Assembly (NCBI GenBank): GCA_007130355.1
Contig: SLSQ01000076.1
Span: 1-11,108, forward strand
From: Trueperaceae bacterium
GTDB lineage: Bacteria; Deinococcota; Deinococci; Deinococcales; Trueperaceae
DNA length: 11,108 bases
Reading direction: 5' to 3'
Part shown: positions 1-6,097 of the stretch, piece by piece
Numbering within the stretch: the first letter of the stretch is position 1
Layout: each line of letters starts with the position of its first letter
Made by a program: the position numbers and the translations under genes
The notes under the pieces: model-generated
Database searches by the model: none
What the model was told of the DNA's origin: nothing
The model's input: the letters and a program-made list of their open reading frames with translations, nothing else

Positions 1-11
1 ACCTACTGGGG

Positions 12-24
12 TAGGCTCGCGCCC
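12..24 (+). promoter_or_regulatory. Putative leaderless -10 box for gatA
   Basis: TAGGCT at 12-17 fits the bacterial -10 pattern TANNNT and is followed by exactly 7 nt before the gatA ATG at 25. No Shine-Dalgarno-like sequence lies between them. Transcription would start at or next to the A of the ATG, giving a leaderless mRNA. This spacing is the known leaderless signature in Deinococcus, and the same arrangement recurs before lspA in this window. The -35 region falls outside the window, so it cannot be checked. Confidence 0.5.
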
Positions 25-1524
25 ATGCGCGACGGAGACGAGTCCCACGATCCCGACCTGCGCTCGGCCCGCCGCGCCGCCGACGCGGTCGCGGCGGGGC
101 GGCGCACGGCGCGCGAGCTGACGGAGTCGGCGCTGGCCCGGGCCCGGGAGGTGCAGGAGCGGACGAACGCCTTCGTCGCGCTCCTGCCCGAGTCGGCGCG
201 CGCCGACGCCGACCGGATCGACGCCGCTCGCGCCCGCGGCGCGACGCTCGGCCCGCTGGCGGGGGTCCCGGTCGCGGTCAAGGCGAACCTGTGCGTCGAG
301 GGGGTGCCCACCACCGCCGCCGCCGAGATCCTCGCCGAGTTCCGGCCGCCCGCCGACGCCACCGTGGTGCGGCGGCTGCGCGACGCGGGCGCGGTGCTGA
401 TCGGCACCACGAACATGGACGCGTTCGGCATGGGCGCCAGCAGCGAACGGTCGGCCCACGGCCCGGTACGCCACCCGACGCACGAGGGGCGGGTGCCCGG
501 CGGATCGAGCGGCGGCTCCGCCGTCGTCGTCGCCTGCGGCGTCGTCCCGCTCGCGCTCGGCACCGACACCGGCGGCTCGGTCCGGCAACCCGCCGCCTTC
601 TGCGGCGTGCTCGGCTACAAGCCGGCGTACGGAACGCTCTCCCGGGCCGGGGCGATCGCCTACGGAAGCTCGCTCGACCAGGTCGGCGTCTTCGCCCACG
701 ACGCCGAGGACGTCGCGCGCGCCATGGCGGCGATGGTCGGGCCGGACCCGGCCGACGCCACCTGCGTCCCGCGCGGCGCCGACGACCTGCGGACGTTCGC
801 GGAGGCGGCCGCCGATCGCGCCGGCGATCTCGCCGGCGTGCGCGTCGGCGTGCTGCGCGACCTGGCCGAGCAGGGGAACGAACCGTCGGTCCGCGACGCC
901 GTCCGCCGCGTCGCCGACGCCGCCGGCGCGCTCGGTGCGGAGGTCGCGGACGCACGCCTCCCCACGGCACGCGTCGGCGTCGCCGCCTACCACCTGATCG
1001 CCGCCACCGAAGCGGCCAGCAACCTGGCCCGCTACGACGGGCTGATCACCGGAGTCCGGCGGGGCGAGGAGGCCGACGGGCAGGAGGCGGTCGCCACCGC
1101 CAGCCGCGGAGCCGGGTTCGGGCCCGAGGTCCGGCGTCGGGTGCTGATGGGCACCTTCGCCGCTTCGGCCGGGCACCGCGACGCCTGGTTCCTGGCGGCC
1201 GCGCGGGTGCGGCGCAAGGTGGCCGACCAGCTCGCGCGCGCGTTCGAGGCGCACGACCTGCTCCTGCTCCCGACCGCGCCGACCGTCGCGTTCCGGGCCG
1301 GGGCCCGCACCGACGATCCGCTCGCGATGGCGCTCGGCGACGTCCACACCTGCCTCGCGAACCTGGCGGGCGTGGGCGCCGTCTCGGTGCCGGTCGGCCG
1401 CGACGCGGAGGGGCTGCCGGTCGCGGTGCAGGCGTTGGCTCCGGTCGGCCACGACGTCCGCCTGCTCCGGTTCGCGCGCGCGTTGCGCGAGCACGGAACG
1501 TCTGTGCTATCCTCGTCCGGCTAG
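25..1524 (+). CDS. gatA: Asp-tRNA(Asn)/Glu-tRNA(Gln) amidotransferase subunit A
   Basis: GatA is the glutaminase subunit of GatCAB. It releases ammonia from glutamine, which GatB uses to convert Glu-tRNA(Gln) or Asp-tRNA(Asn) to the correctly amidated form. The 499-residue product has the amidase-signature Ser-cisSer-Lys triad: Lys86 in VAVKAN, cis-Ser161 in GGSSGGSA, and nucleophile Ser185 in TDTGGSVRQPA. The spacing between these matches K79/S154/S178 of Staphylococcus GatA with a constant offset of 7. GYKPAYG and SSLDQVG are GatA-type motifs rather than generic amidase, and LMGTF and PTAP occur in the C-terminal part. Length is normal for the family. The ATG is preceded by a TANNNT box at leaderless spacing and no Shine-Dalgarno. 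gatB and gatC are not in the window, so they are probably unlinked, as is common. A different amidase is possible but less likely. Confidence 0.93.
   Translation: MRDGDESHDPDLRSARRAADAVAAGRRTARELTESALARAREVQERTNAFVALLPESARADADRIDAARARGATLGPLAGVPVAVKANLCVEGVPTTAAAEILAEFRPPADATVVRRLRDAGAVLIGTTNMDAFGMGASSERSAHGPVRHPTHEGRVPGGSSGGSAVVVACGVVPLALGTDTGGSVRQPAAFCGVLGYKPAYGTLSRAGAIAYGSSLDQVGVFAHDAEDVARAMAAMVGPDPADATCVPRGADDLRTFAEAAADRAGDLAGVRVGVLRDLAEQGNEPSVRDAVRRVADAAGALGAEVADARLPTARVGVAAYHLIAATEAASNLARYDGLITGVRRGEEADGQEAVATASRGAGFGPEVRRRVLMGTFAASAGHRDAWFLAAARVRRKVADQLARAFEAHDLLLLPTAPTVAFRAGARTDDPLAMALGDVHTCLANLAGVGAVSVPVGRDAEGLPVAVQALAPVGHDVRLLRFARALREHGTSVLSSSG
1483..1513 (+). promoter_or_regulatory. 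Candidate promoter for the rpmH cluster inside the end of gatA
   Basis: TATCCT at 1508-1513 is preceded by TGC, giving an extended -10 element (TGnTATCCT). A weak -35-like TTGCGC lies at 1483-1488 with a 19-bp spacer. It sits over the last codons of gatA. Transcription would begin near 1520, giving an rpmH leader of about 160 nt. AT-rich hexamers are rare in this sequence, which makes the match more notable, but the -35 and long spacer are poor and part of the sequence is fixed by coding. Confidence 0.38.
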
Positions 1525-1539
1525 GCGTCCGGGCGACGC
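1525..1539 (+). other. Small hairpin directly after the gatA stop
   Basis: GCGTC (1525-1529) and GACGC (1535-1539) can pair around a 5-nt loop immediately after the TAG stop of gatA. There is no T-tract, so it is not a classical intrinsic terminator. In DNA this GC-rich, such 5-bp stems also arise by chance. Confidence 0.2.
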
Positions 1540-1604
1540 GCCGGGCCGCGCACGCCGCCCGTCCGTCGCCCCGTCGCCGTCCCGCCGCGGAACCGGCACC
1601 GATC

Positions 1605-1622
1605 CGGACGCCGCGGCGTCCG
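1605..1622. other. 18-bp perfect palindrome in the rpmH leader
   Basis: CGGACGCCG is followed directly by its reverse complement CGGCGTCCG. It lies about 60 nt before the rpmH start, inside the proposed 5' leader. As RNA it would form a GC-only hairpin with a minimal loop; as DNA it could be a site for a dimeric protein. Function is unknown, and high GC content makes chance occurrence more likely than usual. Confidence 0.35.
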
Positions 1623-1667
1623 CACGCCCCACGCACGGTCCGCCCCGCGACGGAGACGGACCCCGAG

Positions 1668-1673
1668 AAGGAG
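1668..1673 (+). promoter_or_regulatory. Shine-Dalgarno site of rpmH
   Basis: AAGGAG, inside the longer GAGAAGGAG, lies 7 nt before the rpmH ATG. It is a strong, well-spaced ribosome binding site and confirms that start. It is the only clear ribosome binding site ahead of both rpmH and rnpA. Confidence 0.8.
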
Positions 1674-1680
1674 CACCGCC

Positions 1681-1824
1681 ATGAAGCGCACCTACCAGCC
1701 CAACCGCCGCAAACGGGCCAAGACGCACGGCTTCCGCGTCCGCATGCGGACCGCTGCCGGCCGCAACGTGATCAAGCGTCGTCGTCGCAAGGGCCGTACG
1801 CGCCTGTCCGTCTCCGACCGCTGA
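1681..1824 (+). CDS. rpmH: 50S ribosomal protein L34
   Basis: This is the small, very basic large-subunit protein L34, 47 residues, the usual length. The product starts MKRTYQPNRRKRAKTHGF and has the conserved R-MRT--GR-V---RR-KGR pattern characteristic of the family, with an RTRLSVSD tail. The ATG has a strong AAGGAG ribosome binding site 7 nt upstream. It heads the classical rpmH-rnpA-yidD-yidC-jag cluster. Its TGA stop overlaps the proposed CTG start of rnpA by 4 nt. The gene usually located upstream, dnaA, is replaced by gatA here. Expression probably comes from a promoter within the end of gatA plus read-through from gatA; the leader of roughly 150 nt could carry regulation. Confidence 0.97.
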   Translation: MKRTYQPNRRKRAKTHGFRVRMRTAAGRNVIKRRRRKGRTRLSVSDR

Positions 1825-2207
1825 TCGCGCGTCCGCGGTCGCTTCGGACCGCTCGGATCGACTCCCTCAAGGGGGACCGGGCGTTCCAGCGACTGCGCAA
1901 GGGACGGTCGGGCGGCGCGCGTCACCTCGGCGTGCGCTGGCGCCCGTCCCGCCAGGAAGGGATCCGCGTCGGAATCGTGGTCAGTCGCAAGGTCGGAAAC
2001 GCGGTGGTCCGGAACCGAGTCCGGCGGCGCCTCCGCGAGGCGCTGCGGGAGCTCGTGGCCCGCGCGGGCGCGGCGGCGGACACCGGCCTCCCCGCGACGG
2101 CCGGCGCCGACCTGCTGATCCTGACGCGGCCCGAGGCGGCCGACGCCGACTACGCTCGACTCCGTGCCAGCCTCGAGCGGGCGTTGACGCGGAGCGGCTT
2201 CCTGTGA
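1821..2207 (+). CDS. rnpA: Ribonuclease P protein component, apparent CTG start
   Basis: RnpA is the protein subunit of RNase P; with the catalytic RNA it removes 5' leaders from pre-tRNAs. From CTG at 1821 the product is 128 residues, a normal length. The N-terminal part carries the LKGDRAFQRL region (16-25) that binds the pre-tRNA leader, followed by the RNR signature around residues 54-76 (VSRKVGNAVVRNRVRRRL), with many Arg, and the LLILTRP strand near 98-104. No ATG, GTG or TTG occurs in this frame from about 1380 to the conserved FQ at 1884. The CTG makes a CTGA overlap with the rpmH stop, parallel to the GTGA overlaps at the next junctions, so translation by reinitiation is the simplest reading. 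The start is inferred; an ATC start at 1824, an upstream Thermus-like extension or a sequence error remain possible. The reading frame and identity are secure. Confidence 0.88.
   Translation: MIARPRSLRTARIDSLKGDRAFQRLRKGRSGGARHLGVRWRPSRQEGIRVGIVVSRKVGNAVVRNRVRRRLREALRELVARAGAAADTGLPATAGADLLILTRPEAADADYARLRASLERALTRSGFL
2191..2194 (+). promoter_or_regulatory. Weak Shine-Dalgarno for yidD
   Basis: GGAG inside the end of rnpA lies 9 nt before the yidD GTG at 2204. Together with the GTGA stop/start overlap this supports the GTG as the yidD start. Confidence 0.45.
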
Positions 2208-2539
2208 GCCGCGCCGCCGCCCTCGCGCGCCTCGTCGGGCGGGCGACGCGCCGCGCGCTGGTCGCCCCGATCGTGCTCTACCGGCGGGTGCTGTCGCCGC
2301 TCAAGCCGATCCCGACCTGCCGCTTCCATCCGACCTGCAGCGCCTACGCGCACGATGCGATCCTCGCCCACGGCGTGCTGCGCGGCGGCTGGCTGGCGGT
2401 CCGCCGCGTCGCCAAGTGCCACCCGTGGCACCCCGGTGGGCTCGATCCGGTCCCGCCGGCGCGCGACACGGCGTCCCGCACGCCCGAACCCGCTCCGAGC
2501 CTCGCGCTCGAATCCCGCCGCCCCGGAGGCCCCGCGTGA
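2204..2539 (+). CDS. yidD: Membrane protein insertion efficiency factor YidD
   Basis: YidD is a small membrane-associated protein that assists YidC-dependent insertion of inner-membrane proteins. The product is 111 residues. An amphipathic Arg-rich N-terminus (about 1-35) is followed by the family signature CRFHPTCSAYAHDAI (39-53) and CHPWHPGGLDPVP (72-84), with cysteines 39, 45 and 72. The core ends near residue 85. The remaining 26 residues are a low-complexity Pro/Arg/Ser tail, longer than usual, which may simply be coding drift. The GTG start overlaps the rnpA stop in a GTGA, and the stop overlaps the yidC start. This gene order is conserved in many bacteria and fits coupled expression with yidC. 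Confidence 0.94.
   Translation: MSRAAALARLVGRATRRALVAPIVLYRRVLSPLKPIPTCRFHPTCSAYAHDAILAHGVLRGGWLAVRRVAKCHPWHPGGLDPVPPARDTASRTPEPAPSLALESRRPGGPA
2525..2529 (+). promoter_or_regulatory. Shine-Dalgarno site of yidC
   Basis: GGAGG inside the end of yidD lies 9 nt before ATG at 2539 and 6 nt before an in-frame GTG at 2536. It supports a yidC start here rather than an in-frame ATG further upstream at 2416, which would give 41 extra residues lacking membrane-protein character. Confidence 0.7.
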
Positions 2540-4062
2540 TGTTCAGGACCCTGCTCGCCACCGTCGCGTTCCTCGCGGCGACGTTCGTGGCCGCCGCCGA
2601 CTTCGACGTCCATCCGTTCGCCCTCGAAGAGTTCCGCAACGCCGACGGGGTGATCGAACGGTGCGCCGCCGGCGGCGACGCCTTCTGGTGCGACCTCCAG
2701 GACGCCGAACTGACCCGCATCCCGACCAAGGGCGTCGACCTCTTCTTCGCCCCCAGCGGCGAGGTGGTGGCGGCGTTCGCGAAGCACCAGAAGGGCCAGG
2801 TGCTGCAGAACTACAACATCGAGCAGCGGGAGAACCTGATCCCCCGCGCCGCCGTGATCCCCGGCGGCGCGCTGCTGCTCGACGGCGAAGCGCTCGAGGT
2901 CACGGAGGCGAGCGGCTCCTGGGAACAGGTGGACCGGTCGACGCTGCGCGGCACCTTCGCCTACCGGGCCGGGCCGCTCGAGGTCGAGAAGACCGTTCTC
3001 GTCTCGAACGTGTCCCATACGCTCCGCTGGGACCTGACCGCCACGCGCGTGGAGGCGGGCGACGACGACGCCGCGCTGCAGCTCGCCTTCCCCGGCATCG
3101 GCAACACCGAGGATCCCGTGATCAAGATCGGCCGGGGCGAAGGGGAGTCCGGCACCTTCTCGACGAACCCGCTGCCGCAGGCGGTGGCCGATCCGAGCTA
3201 CGCCAGCCTCCAGAACTCCGACAACCAGCGGGCGTTCGCGATCATCCTCCAGCCCGACGCGCCCGACCACGCCGCCATCCCGATCGGGACCGACCGGCTG
3301 GCGATGCAGCGCGAGCTCGGCCCCGAGGTCGGCGACTCGGTCCGGCTCCAGATCGGCTCGTACCTCGGCCCCAACGAACTGGTCCGCTACTACCAGGAGG
3401 GCTACCACGAGCTCCCCGGGCTGTTCCGCCCGAACATCCTGGGGCGCATCTCGATCGGCGTGCTCTGGGTACTGCAGGAGATCCACGAGTACGTCCCCAG
3501 CTGGGGCCTCTCGATCATCGTGCTGACCCTGCTGTTCCGCGCCCTGATCTGGCCGCTCATCAGCACCCAGACGCGGTCGATGTTCGGCATGCAGGAGCTG
3601 CAGCCCAAGCTGCAGGCCCTGCAGAAGAAGTACAAGGACGACCGCGAGACGCTGACGCAGGAGACGATGAAGCTCTACCGCGAAGCGGGCGTCAACCCCG
3701 CCGGCGGCTGCCTGCCGATCCTGGCGCAGATGCCGCTGTTCATCATCCTCTGGCGCGTGTTCGTGAACTTCGAGTTCGACGAAGGGTTCCTCTGGGTCCC
3801 CGACCTCGGGCAGGCCGACCCGCTCTACATCCTGCCGGTCCTCTACGTGGCCGTCATGTTCGGCATGTCGTACTTCGCCGCGCGCGGCAACAAGCAGATG
3901 CTGCGGCAGCAGATCCTGATCAACGTCGTCTTCGCCTTCATCCTGTTCACCTTCCCGGCCGGCGTGATCCTCTACTTCGTGGTGTCGATGGGGATCCAGG
4001 TGCTGCAGTACTGGTTGATCAGCCGCGCGAACGACAAGAAGAAGGCCGCGGCGAGCGCGTGA
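2539..4062 (+). CDS. yidC: Membrane protein insertase YidC
   Basis: YidC inserts and folds inner-membrane proteins, alone or with SecYEG. The 507-residue product begins MFRTLLATVAFLAATF, a first membrane segment or signal-anchor. A periplasmic P1-like beta domain of roughly 270 residues follows (about 22-295). The conserved insertase domain comes next (about 295-500): a hydrophobic segment near 302-318, TLLFRALIWPL with the conserved membrane-buried Arg at 334, a charged cytoplasmic helical hairpin rich in Lys/Gln/Glu (about 345-380), then NPAGGCLPILAQMP and further hydrophobic segments. The end, NDKKKAAASA, is basic. A large P1 domain is typical of diderm bacteria. The start is the ATG in GTGATG overlapping the yidD stop; GTG at 2536 would add one residue and is equally possible. 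Confidence 0.95.
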   Translation: MFRTLLATVAFLAATFVAAADFDVHPFALEEFRNADGVIERCAAGGDAFWCDLQDAELTRIPTKGVDLFFAPSGEVVAAFAKHQKGQVLQNYNIEQRENLIPRAAVIPGGALLLDGEALEVTEASGSWEQVDRSTLRGTFAYRAGPLEVEKTVLVSNVSHTLRWDLTATRVEAGDDDAALQLAFPGIGNTEDPVIKIGRGEGESGTFSTNPLPQAVADPSYASLQNSDNQRAFAIILQPDAPDHAAIPIGTDRLAMQRELGPEVGDSVRLQIGSYLGPNELVRYYQEGYHELPGLFRPNILGRISIGVLWVLQEIHEYVPSWGLSIIVLTLLFRALIWPLISTQTRSMFGMQELQPKLQALQKKYKDDRETLTQETMKLYREAGVNPAGGCLPILAQMPLFIILWRVFVNFEFDEGFLWVPDLGQADPLYILPVLYVAVMFGMSYFAARGNKQMLRQQILINVVFAFILFTFPAGVILYFVVSMGIQVLQYWLISRANDKKKAAASA

Positions 4063-4074
4063 GCGAAGGGGCGA

Positions 4075-4080
4075 GGAGGG
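4075..4080 (+). promoter_or_regulatory. Shine-Dalgarno site of khpB
   Basis: GGAGGG lies 7 nt before the GTG start at 4088, a strong site that fixes the start of khpB in the short gap after yidC. Confidence 0.75.
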
Positions 4081-4087
4081 ACGCGAC

Positions 4088-4705
4088 GTGAGCCACGATT
4101 CCGACCCGAAGGACCTGGACCGGACGCTCAGCGACCTGGGCATCGTCACCGGCGAGGAGGCCGACGGCGCGCGCCTGCCCGAACCGGACGGGGAGCACCT
4201 CGACGCGCCGGCGCCGGTGCCCGGCCCGATCCGGGACGACGGCGACCCGCGCGAACGGACCGAGGCGTTCCTCGTCGACCTGCTCGTGAACTTCGACCCC
4301 GCCTACTCGGTCGACGTGCGCGAAACGGCGGACGACGAGGTCGGCGCCGAGATCCACGGCGGCGACGCCGGCCGGCTGATCGGCAAGAACGGCCGGACCC
4401 TCGCGGCGCTCGAGCAGATCGTGAACGCCGTCATCAACCGGCGCGAGGACAGCGCCGTGCGGGTCAACGTCGACGTCGGCGGCTACAAGCGCCGGCGCGA
4501 CGACCGGCTGCGGCAGCAGGCCCACCGGGGCGCCGACCGGGTCCGCAAGGAGGGCGAACCGGTCGAGCTCGAACCGATGAGCGCCGCCGAACGCCGCGTG
4601 GTCCACATGGCGCTCGCGCCGGAACCGGACGTCCTGACCGAGTCGACCGGCGAAGGGCGCGAGCGGCGGGTCGTGATCGTGCCCGCGCCGCCCGACGCGG
4701 GCTGA
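4088..4705 (+). CDS. khpB: RNA-binding protein KhpB/Jag (KH and R3H domains)
   Basis: KhpB (Jag, also EloR) is a cytoplasmic RNA-binding protein that partners KhpA and affects cell envelope growth and small-RNA regulation in several bacteria. The 205-residue product has a KH domain (about 58-135) with the GxxG loop GKNG at 99-102 in GRLIGKNGRTLAALE, and an R3H domain (about 140-203) with the R-x3-H motif at Arg169-His173 in AERRVVH. Residues 1-57 are acidic, Pro/Asp-rich and probably disordered. They do not resemble the beta-rich Jag_N domain of Firmicutes homologues. The gene starts with GTG 25 nt after yidC behind a strong ribosome binding site, and its position after yidC is the classical one. 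Confidence 0.92.
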   Translation: MSHDSDPKDLDRTLSDLGIVTGEEADGARLPEPDGEHLDAPAPVPGPIRDDGDPRERTEAFLVDLLVNFDPAYSVDVRETADDEVGAEIHGGDAGRLIGKNGRTLAALEQIVNAVINRREDSAVRVNVDVGGYKRRRDDRLRQQAHRGADRVRKEGEPVELEPMSAAERRVVHMALAPEPDVLTESTGEGRERRVVIVPAPPDAG

Positions 4706-4724
4706 CGCGACGGCCCGGACCGGC

Positions 4725-5651
4725 GTGCGCGCCGAGGGGGTCGGGCCGGTCGCCGAGCACGCCCGCATCGCCCGCCGCTTGCGCGAAGCCGGCGTGACGT
4801 CGGCCGACGCCGAAGCGTGGGCGATGCTCGAAACGGCGCTCGACGCGACCCGCCTGCGCCTCCGCACCGAACCGGACCTGCGGGTCGTTCCCGCCGCCCG
4901 CCGCCGCATCGACGCCTGGATCGCCGGCCGGACGCACGGCGTGCCGCTCCAGCACCTGCTCGGCGTCGCCTGGTTCTGGGAGCTGCCGCTCGCCGCCGGA
5001 CCGGGCGCGCTCGCTCCCCGGCCGGAGACGGAGGCGTTGGTCGCCGCCGCCCTCGCCAGCGTGCGGGACCGAGCCGCCCCGCTCGTGCTCGACGTCGGGA
5101 CCGGCAGCGGCGCCGTCGCGATCGCGATCGCGACCGAACGACCGGACGCCGAGGTGCACGGCAGCGACGTGGAACCCCGCGCCCTGGAGCTGGCCGCGCG
5201 CAACGTCCGCCGGCATGCGCCCGCCGTGCGCCTGCACCGGGCCGACCTGCTCCGCGACGCGACGCTGCACGCCCTGCTGCCCCGCCTGGACCTGCTGATC
5301 GCGAACCTGCCGTACCTGCCGGACGCCGACCGCGACGCGCTTCCGCGCGAGGTGCGCCACGATCCGCCCCGCGCCCTGTTCGGCGGGGCGGACGGACTGG
5401 AGCCGTTCCGGGCGCTCTGGCGTCAGGCGTCCACGGGGGACGGAGCGACGCGCTGGGCGCCGAGCGCCCACGGCTGGTTCGAGCTGGACCCGCGCAACGT
5501 GCAGGAGGCGGCGCGCGAGGTGCGGAGCAGCGATCCCGCCCGGGCCGTCACGGTGCACCCGGATCTGGCGGGACGGCCGCGCTTCCTGCACGTGGCTCCG
5601 GCCGACGGGGCCAGACCGTCGCCACGATCAGCACCGCCGCCCCCACGCTGA
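4725..5651 (+). CDS. prmC: Peptide chain release factor N5-glutamine methyltransferase
   Basis: PrmC (HemK) uses S-adenosylmethionine to methylate the Gln of the GGQ motif in release factors RF1 and RF2. The 308-residue product has an N-terminal helical domain (about 1-90), including GVPLQHLLGVAWFWEL and PRPETEALV, which match the PrmC linker region. A Rossmann-fold methyltransferase domain follows, with motif I DVGTGSG at 123-129 and the catalytic motif as NLPY at 194-197 in place of the usual NPPY. DLAGRPRFL (280-288) is the conserved end. The last ~18 residues are low-complexity Pro/Arg/Ser. The GTG start is 19 nt after khpB with no Shine-Dalgarno, so it may depend on reinitiation. A release-factor role is favoured over ribosomal L3 methylation (PrmB) by overall similarity; I am fairly but not fully sure. 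Confidence 0.88.
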   Translation: MRAEGVGPVAEHARIARRLREAGVTSADAEAWAMLETALDATRLRLRTEPDLRVVPAARRRIDAWIAGRTHGVPLQHLLGVAWFWELPLAAGPGALAPRPETEALVAAALASVRDRAAPLVLDVGTGSGAVAIAIATERPDAEVHGSDVEPRALELAARNVRRHAPAVRLHRADLLRDATLHALLPRLDLLIANLPYLPDADRDALPREVRHDPPRALFGGADGLEPFRALWRQASTGDGATRWAPSAHGWFELDPRNVQEAAREVRSSDPARAVTVHPDLAGRPRFLHVAPADGARPSPRSAPPPPR

Positions 5652-6090
5652 TCGCCGCGTCGGCCACGTTGAACACCGGGATCGCGAAGGCGCCGAAGCC
5701 GACGTGCACGAAGTCGATCACGTACCCGAGCCGGAACCGGTCGATCATGTTCCCCACCGCGCCCGCCAGGATCAGCGTCAGGGCGACGCGCGTCACCCGG
5801 TCGAGGGCCGGCCGGCCCGGAGCGGCCGGGCGCGCCAAGAGGCGGACCAGCCAGACCGACACCGCGAGCGACAGCACCCCCAGCAGGAAGGTGCCGTCGA
5901 CCGTGACCGGGCCGACCGGAACGGCGAAGTCCCGGAACATGCCGAACGCCGCCCCCGGGTTGCGGACGTACACGAAGTCGACGCCGGGCAGGGGCGTGTC
6001 GATACGGCCGAGCGGCTGCAGGATCCCCTGCGCCCACGCCTTGGTCGCCTGATCGAACGCGACCAGGAGCGTCGCCGCTACGAACGTCAT
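5548..6090 (-). CDS. lspA: Lipoprotein signal peptidase (signal peptidase II)
   Basis: LspA is an integral membrane aspartyl protease that cuts signal peptides from diacylglyceryl-modified prolipoproteins. From ATG at 6090 it is 180 residues. The first membrane segment ends in DQATKAW (13-19). NPGAAFGMF (44-52) is the conserved periplasmic motif. Further hydrophobic segments lie at about 68-86, 100-114 and 145-160. GNMIDRF (113-119) precedes catalytic Asp126 in YVIDF and Asp144 in FNVADAAI. A 20-residue Pro/Arg/Ala tail follows. An in-frame ATG at 6099 would add MAL. I prefer 6090 because TAGAAT lies exactly 7 nt upstream of it and would overlap the 6099 start. The 3' end overlaps the convergent prmC gene by 104 bp. 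Confidence 0.95.
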   Translation of the reverse strand: MTFVAATLLVAFDQATKAWAQGILQPLGRIDTPLPGVDFVYVRNPGAAFGMFRDFAVPVGPVTVDGTFLLGVLSLAVSVWLVRLLARPAAPGRPALDRVTRVALTLILAGAVGNMIDRFRLGYVIDFVHVGFGAFAIPVFNVADAAISVGAAVLIVATVWPRRPEPRAGSAAVPPDPGAP

Positions 6091-6097
6091 GAGCGCC

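Noticed and set aside
291..2207. 638-residue + strand open frame ending in RnpA
   Set aside because: Only the last ~128 residues resemble a protein family. The rest is an Arg/Gly/Ala-rich shadow of gatA and rpmH caused by high GC.
2416..2538. Upstream in-frame ATG giving YidC 41 extra residues
   Set aside because: The extension is Pro/Arg-rich, lies within yidD and lacks a ribosome binding site. The ATG at 2539 gives a direct membrane-segment N-terminus with GGAGG at correct spacing.
2344..4149. 601-residue - strand open frame opposite yidC
   Set aside because: Antisense shadow with repeated Leu/Arg/Asp/Glu/Val composition and no family resemblance.
5117..5138. Tandem CGCGAT repeats forming overlapping GCGATCGC octamers
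   Set aside because: They encode the Ala/Ile run after PrmC motif I and are explained by codon choice; no spread of such octamers was noticed elsewhere in the window.
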